DNA of 64,000 nucleotides, from the NCBI GenBank assembly GCA_035495555.1, contig DATJFQ010000110.1, positions 1 to 64,000 on the forward strand. Reading direction: 5' to 3'. Positions 61,028 to 64,000 of the stretch are shown here, piece by piece. Source of the stretch: DATJFQ01 sp035495555. Lineage in GTDB: Bacteria > Acidobacteriota > Vicinamibacteria > Vicinamibacterales > 2-12-FULL-66-21. Each line of letters opens with the position of its first letter. Position 1 is the first letter of the stretch. The translations under genes and the position numbers were made by a program. Below the pieces are notes generated by a model. That model was not told where the DNA came from, did not search any database, and worked only from the letters and a program-made list of their open reading frames with translations.

Positions 61028-62179
61028 ATGAATTCGCGACGTGTTTACCTCGACTATCACGCCACGACTCCGGTCGACTCTCGGGTGCTCGACGCGATGC
61101 TCCCGTTCTTCACGGAACACTTCGGTAACCCGAACAGCCGGCAGCATGCCTGGGGATGGGATGCCGAGAAAGCGGTCGACGCGGCACGCGCGCAGGTCGC
61201 CGCGCTCATCAATGCGTCGCCCGGTGAGATCTTCTTCACCGGTGGAGCGACGGAATCGAACAACCTGGGCATCAAGGGCATCGCCGCGCGGCTCCGCGAT
61301 CGCGGGACTCGCATCGTGACCGCGGCAACCGAACACAAGTCGGTGCTCGATACCTGCAGGACGCTGCGCGCACAGGGCTACGACGTCCAGGTCGTGCCGG
61401 TCCAGCAGGACGGCATCGTCGATCTCGACGCGCTGTCTGGCGCAGTCACCACCGATACGATTCTCGTATCGGTCATGGCCGCGAACAACGAGATCGGCAC
61501 CGTTCAGCCGCTGGGCGAGATCGCGGCGATCGCGCACGAGTGCGGCGCGCTGCTCCACACCGACGCTGCGCAAGGGGCCGGAAAGATCCCGCTGGATGTC
61601 CACACGATGGGCATCGACCTGCTGTCGCTGACCGGTCACAAGATGTACGGGCCCAAAGGGTGCGGGGCGCTGTTCGTGGCGAAGCGCAAACCGAAGCTCC
61701 TGCCGGTCGCTCAGCTCGACGGAGGCGGCCAGGAACTCGGCGTGCGTTCCGGCACGCTGAACGTGCCGGGCATCGTCGGACTCGGCACGGCGGCGGAGAT
61801 CTGCCGGATGGAAATGCCTCAGGAATCGGCGCGGCTCTCGGCGATGCGCGACCGCCTCCTGGAACGGCTGCAAGGCGCGCTCGACGGCGTTCGCGTGAAC
61901 GGCACGATGGAGCGGCGCCTCCCGCACAACCTGCACGTCAGCTTCGAGCGCGTGGAGGGGGAGCGGCTGCTGATGGCGCTCGGTGATCTGGCCGTGTCCA
62001 CGGGATCCGCCTGCAGTTCCGGCAGCCAGGCGCCCTCGCACGTGCTGCAGGCCATCGGCGCGACTGGTGACGACGCCGGCGCCTCGATCCGTTTTGGTCT
62101 CGGCCGTGCGACGACCGAGGACGAAATCGACTTCGCCGCGGACCGCGTGATCACGGTCGTTCAGGCGCTGAGACGATAG
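61028..62179 (+). CDS. iscS: Cysteine desulfurase, IscS/NifS type
   Basis: This 383-residue PLP-dependent desulfurase is of the group I (IscS/NifS) type, distinct from the SufS upstream. It opens RRVYLDYHATTPVD, has FTGGATESNNLGIKG near 74, the PLP lysine K205 in TGHKMYGPKG and the active cysteine C329 in the long flexible loop GSACSSGSQAPSHVL that marks this group. It follows the Rrf2 gene by 30 bp. Its sulfur may go to tRNA thiolation or other acceptors, since SufS-SufU serves the SUF scaffold; no iscU is present. Confidence 0.95.
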   Translation: MNSRRVYLDYHATTPVDSRVLDAMLPFFTEHFGNPNSRQHAWGWDAEKAVDAARAQVAALINASPGEIFFTGGATESNNLGIKGIAARLRDRGTRIVTAATEHKSVLDTCRTLRAQGYDVQVVPVQQDGIVDLDALSGAVTTDTILVSVMAANNEIGTVQPLGEIAAIAHECGALLHTDAAQGAGKIPLDVHTMGIDLLSLTGHKMYGPKGCGALFVAKRKPKLLPVAQLDGGGQELGVRSGTLNVPGIVGLGTAAEICRMEMPQESARLSAMRDRLLERLQGALDGVRVNGTMERRLPHNLHVSFERVEGERLLMALGDLAVSTGSACSSGSQAPSHVLQAIGATGDDAGASIRFGLGRATTEDEIDFAADRVITVVQALRR

Positions 62180-62186
62180 TCAGTCT

Positions 62187-63470
62187 CTATTTGTCCATCC
62201 TGCCCACTTCGCCTGCCCGCGCCAGCGCAGCGCGATAGAGAACAGGACCGATCAACTGGTGCAGCGCGATCAGCGCGAGCATCAGCGTTGCGATCGTCGC
62301 ACCCCATCCCGGCAACTCCGCTTCGACAATCAACGTCAATCCGAGCGTCACACCAGCCTGCGACACGAGCGCCATCCACGTCATCGAGCTGATCTCGTCG
62401 GTCAGGCCGGCCGCAAGCCGTCCCGCTTTGGCAGACGTCCAGATCGCAGCCATCCGGGCGGCTGCGAGCGCGAGCGCGATCCAGCCGAGCGTCGCCAGCG
62501 CATCGAGCTGGAGCGACGCGCCCGCCGCGGCGAAGAAGACGACGAGGACCGGCAGCGCACTCCGTTCGACCCCCTCTTTGACCAGGTCGCCCGACGACGG
62601 GGCGAGGTTTTCCACGACCAGCCCGGCGGCGAGCGCCGCCATGAGAGGTTCGAGCTGAAACCTGTCGGCGATCCCGGCGATGAGCGCGCACAGCCCGAGG
62701 ACGGCGATCGCGACTTCGCGGCCGACGTATCGGAGATAAAACGCGAACAGCGCGCCGGTGAGAGCGCCGAAGGCGAACGAGCCGAATACTTCCCAGGTCA
62801 CGCCGGCGAAGACGCTCACGTCTGGCGCGGTCCCGAAGATGACGCGTACGAACTGCATGATGAACGTGAACGCCAGAATCAGCACCAGGTCCGCGAGGAT
62901 GACGATGGCGAGCGTCAGCTCAGTGAAGGGTCCGGCGGCGCGTGCTTCGGCGACGATGGCGATCGACACCGTCGGCGAAAAGCTCGCGACGAGTGCGGTC
63001 AGCAGTCCGGCGGCCGCGAGACGCTGCAGCCCGCGAAAATCGGAAGCGATGTGCAGCCAGGGCCACGCGGTCCAGAGCCCGATGAAAATCAGGATGTAGG
63101 TCAGAAGGATCGTCATCCCGCCCATCCGCGCGATGACACCCAGACGAGGCGCCAGCCGCCTCAGGTTCATTTCGAGTCCCGCAACGAACGCGATCAACGT
63201 CACGGCGAGGCCATTGACGATCTGCAGCTCACGGGCCATCGGTCTGGTGATGATGTTCGCGACGTATGGACCGCAGACGAGCCCGAACAGGAGATAGCCG
63301 GTGACTCGCGGGAGCGCGATTTTCTCCGTGAGCCGGCCGACCAGCGCGGCCGCCACGAGCGCGACGCCGACGGCGAGTGCGGTGGCGCGAAACGCGGCTT
63401 CGGGCGCCGCCGTCTGGCCGAGCACCCACGCGAGCGCCAGCGCGAGCAGCAGCGCGGCGAACCGCGCCAT
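62187..63470 (-). CDS. CPA2-family cation/proton antiporter, paralogue 1
   Basis: This inner-membrane protein of 427 residues has about twelve hydrophobic segments of the monovalent cation:proton antiporter-2 type. Helix signatures include ALPRVTGYLLFGLVCGPYVA near 52, AFVAGLEMNLRRLAPRLG near 91 and FFAAAGASLQLDALATLG near 302. There is no C-terminal TrkA domain. The ATG overlaps the stop of the preceding antiporter gene by 1 nt (TGATG), so the two are translated together, perhaps as a heteromer. Confidence 0.9.
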   Translation of the reverse strand: MARFAALLLALALAWVLGQTAAPEAAFRATALAVGVALVAAALVGRLTEKIALPRVTGYLLFGLVCGPYVANIITRPMARELQIVNGLAVTLIAFVAGLEMNLRRLAPRLGVIARMGGMTILLTYILIFIGLWTAWPWLHIASDFRGLQRLAAAGLLTALVASFSPTVSIAIVAEARAAGPFTELTLAIVILADLVLILAFTFIMQFVRVIFGTAPDVSVFAGVTWEVFGSFAFGALTGALFAFYLRYVGREVAIAVLGLCALIAGIADRFQLEPLMAALAAGLVVENLAPSSGDLVKEGVERSALPVLVVFFAAAGASLQLDALATLGWIALALAAARMAAIWTSAKAGRLAAGLTDEISSMTWMALVSQAGVTLGLTLIVEAELPGWGATIATLMLALIALHQLIGPVLYRAALARAGEVGRMDK

Positions 63471-64000
63471 CAGGCCGCCTCCGGCGGCGCGACGAATCCC
63501 GACAACAGTTCGAACACGAGCGCGCCAGCGGCGACCGCGGACACGACCGCGCGGCCGTCCGACGGCGCAATCTGCTGCAGGTTCAGCGCAATCGCGATCC
63601 CCATGACTCCGGGCGACACCAGAAACGCGCCGAGCGCCTCGCCCGCCAGCGCCGGTACGAGACGCGCCGCGGCCGCGCCGCCGATGACTTTCCCGCATAA
63701 ACGGAAGACGACGAAGATCGCAAACAGAAATACGGACAGCGGCGCCGGCGCTGCCTGTGCGCCGGCGACCATCACCAGCAGGACGACGAGCGGGTGCTGA
63801 AATTTCCGGAGATCGTCGACGATGATTGCGTCGGCGCGGCCAGGCATGTTGCGCCAGAAAAGCCCTGCCGACATGCCGGCGAGCAGCGGAGAACACCCGG
63901 CGTAGGCACACGCGCCGCCGATCAAGGCCAGCACGCCAAGTACGAACACCGCGCGTTCTGCGTCCCCGCTCGTCCGCTCGAAGAGCAGCAGCCCTATCGC
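63470..64000 (-). CDS. Antiporter-like membrane protein, C-terminal part (5' end outside window)
   Basis: The open frame runs to the window edge, so only the last 176 or so residues are visible. They form about five hydrophobic segments (FVLGVLALIGGACAYAG, PLVVLLVMVAGAQAAP, FLFAIFVVFRLCGKVIGG and so on) and resemble the second half of a CPA2-type antiporter. The stop overlaps the next antiporter start. Whether the pair forms one two-subunit transporter cannot be decided from the visible part. Confidence 0.8.
   Translation of the reverse strand, partial: AIGLLLFERTSGDAERAVFVLGVLALIGGACAYAGCSPLLAGMSAGLFWRNMPGRADAIIVDDLRKFQHPLVVLLVMVAGAQAAPAPLSVFLFAIFVVFRLCGKVIGGAAAARLVPALAGEALGAFLVSPGVMGIAIALNLQQIAPSDGRAVVSAVAAGALVFELLSGFVAPPEAA

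Overview
The window looks like chromosomal DNA from a GC-rich Gram-negative bacterium, most likely an acidobacterium of the Vicinamibacteria type. This is an inference. It rests on an Oar-like TonB receptor with an N-terminal carboxypeptidase-regulatory domain, many large secreted peptidases, a DUF5916 outer-membrane protein, a SufU-type SUF operon and TTG/GTG starts joined by 1-4 nt overlaps. No rRNA, tRNA, CRISPR array, transposase or phage gene is visible. Both ends cut through genes: a TonB receptor at the left and a CPA2 antiporter at the right.

Region 1 (1-31,500) is dominated by peptide use and secretion. It holds a TonB receptor tail, an M20 peptidase, a GAF/coiled-coil protein, and a PAS/GAF histidine kinase with its sigma-54 response regulator. 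These are followed by two giant (about 1400 aa) M14 carboxypeptidase paralogues flanking an Oar-like TonB receptor and a receiver-only regulator. The second M14 gene is translationally coupled to pxpA, hyuA, hyuB and an MFS transporter. Together they suggest capture of peptides, trimming from the C terminus, and handling of 5-oxoproline-like cyclic amides. A lipoprotein, a DUF5916 barrel with a 74-residue partner, a lipoprotein-sorting-like protein and an S41 peptidase follow.

Region 2 (31,600-44,300) mixes housekeeping and signalling genes: an RGG-tailed protein, fabI, a BON lipoprotein, a flavin reductase, an HD-GYP/GAF/GGDEF protein coupled to a subtilase, a sigma-54 activator without a receiver, a PH-domain protein, a deoxyhypusine-synthase homologue, a DUF5615 protein, nagA and a DUF4097 lipoprotein.

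Region 3 (44,300-53,000) has queD/queC with overlapping divergent start codons, ubiE back to back with an outer-membrane protein, a small unknown protein, a CoA-transferase/homoserine dehydrogenase pair, an FGE-like protein, a SIMPL protein and rmuC.

Region 4 (53,000-62,200) is sulfur and Fe-S metabolism: a ThiF-rhodanese protein, then sufA-B-C-D-S-U-T, an IscR-like Rrf2 regulator and an IscS-type desulfurase. Two tandem CPA2 antiporters close the window.

The most unusual signal lies outside the genes. About a dozen spacers are filled with degenerate arrays of roughly 7-bp words (CCAGTTN, CCCAATT, GAATCCC, GCAGATT, AAAGATC, GGGAGGC, CAACTAC and others). Several are folded as nearly perfect inverted repeats with stems of 24-33 bp. 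They begin within a few bases of a stop codon, never lie between divergent genes, and the same word recurs at distant loci. A second recurring signal is a TATNNT -10 box 6-8 nt before the start codon, which points to leaderless transcripts.
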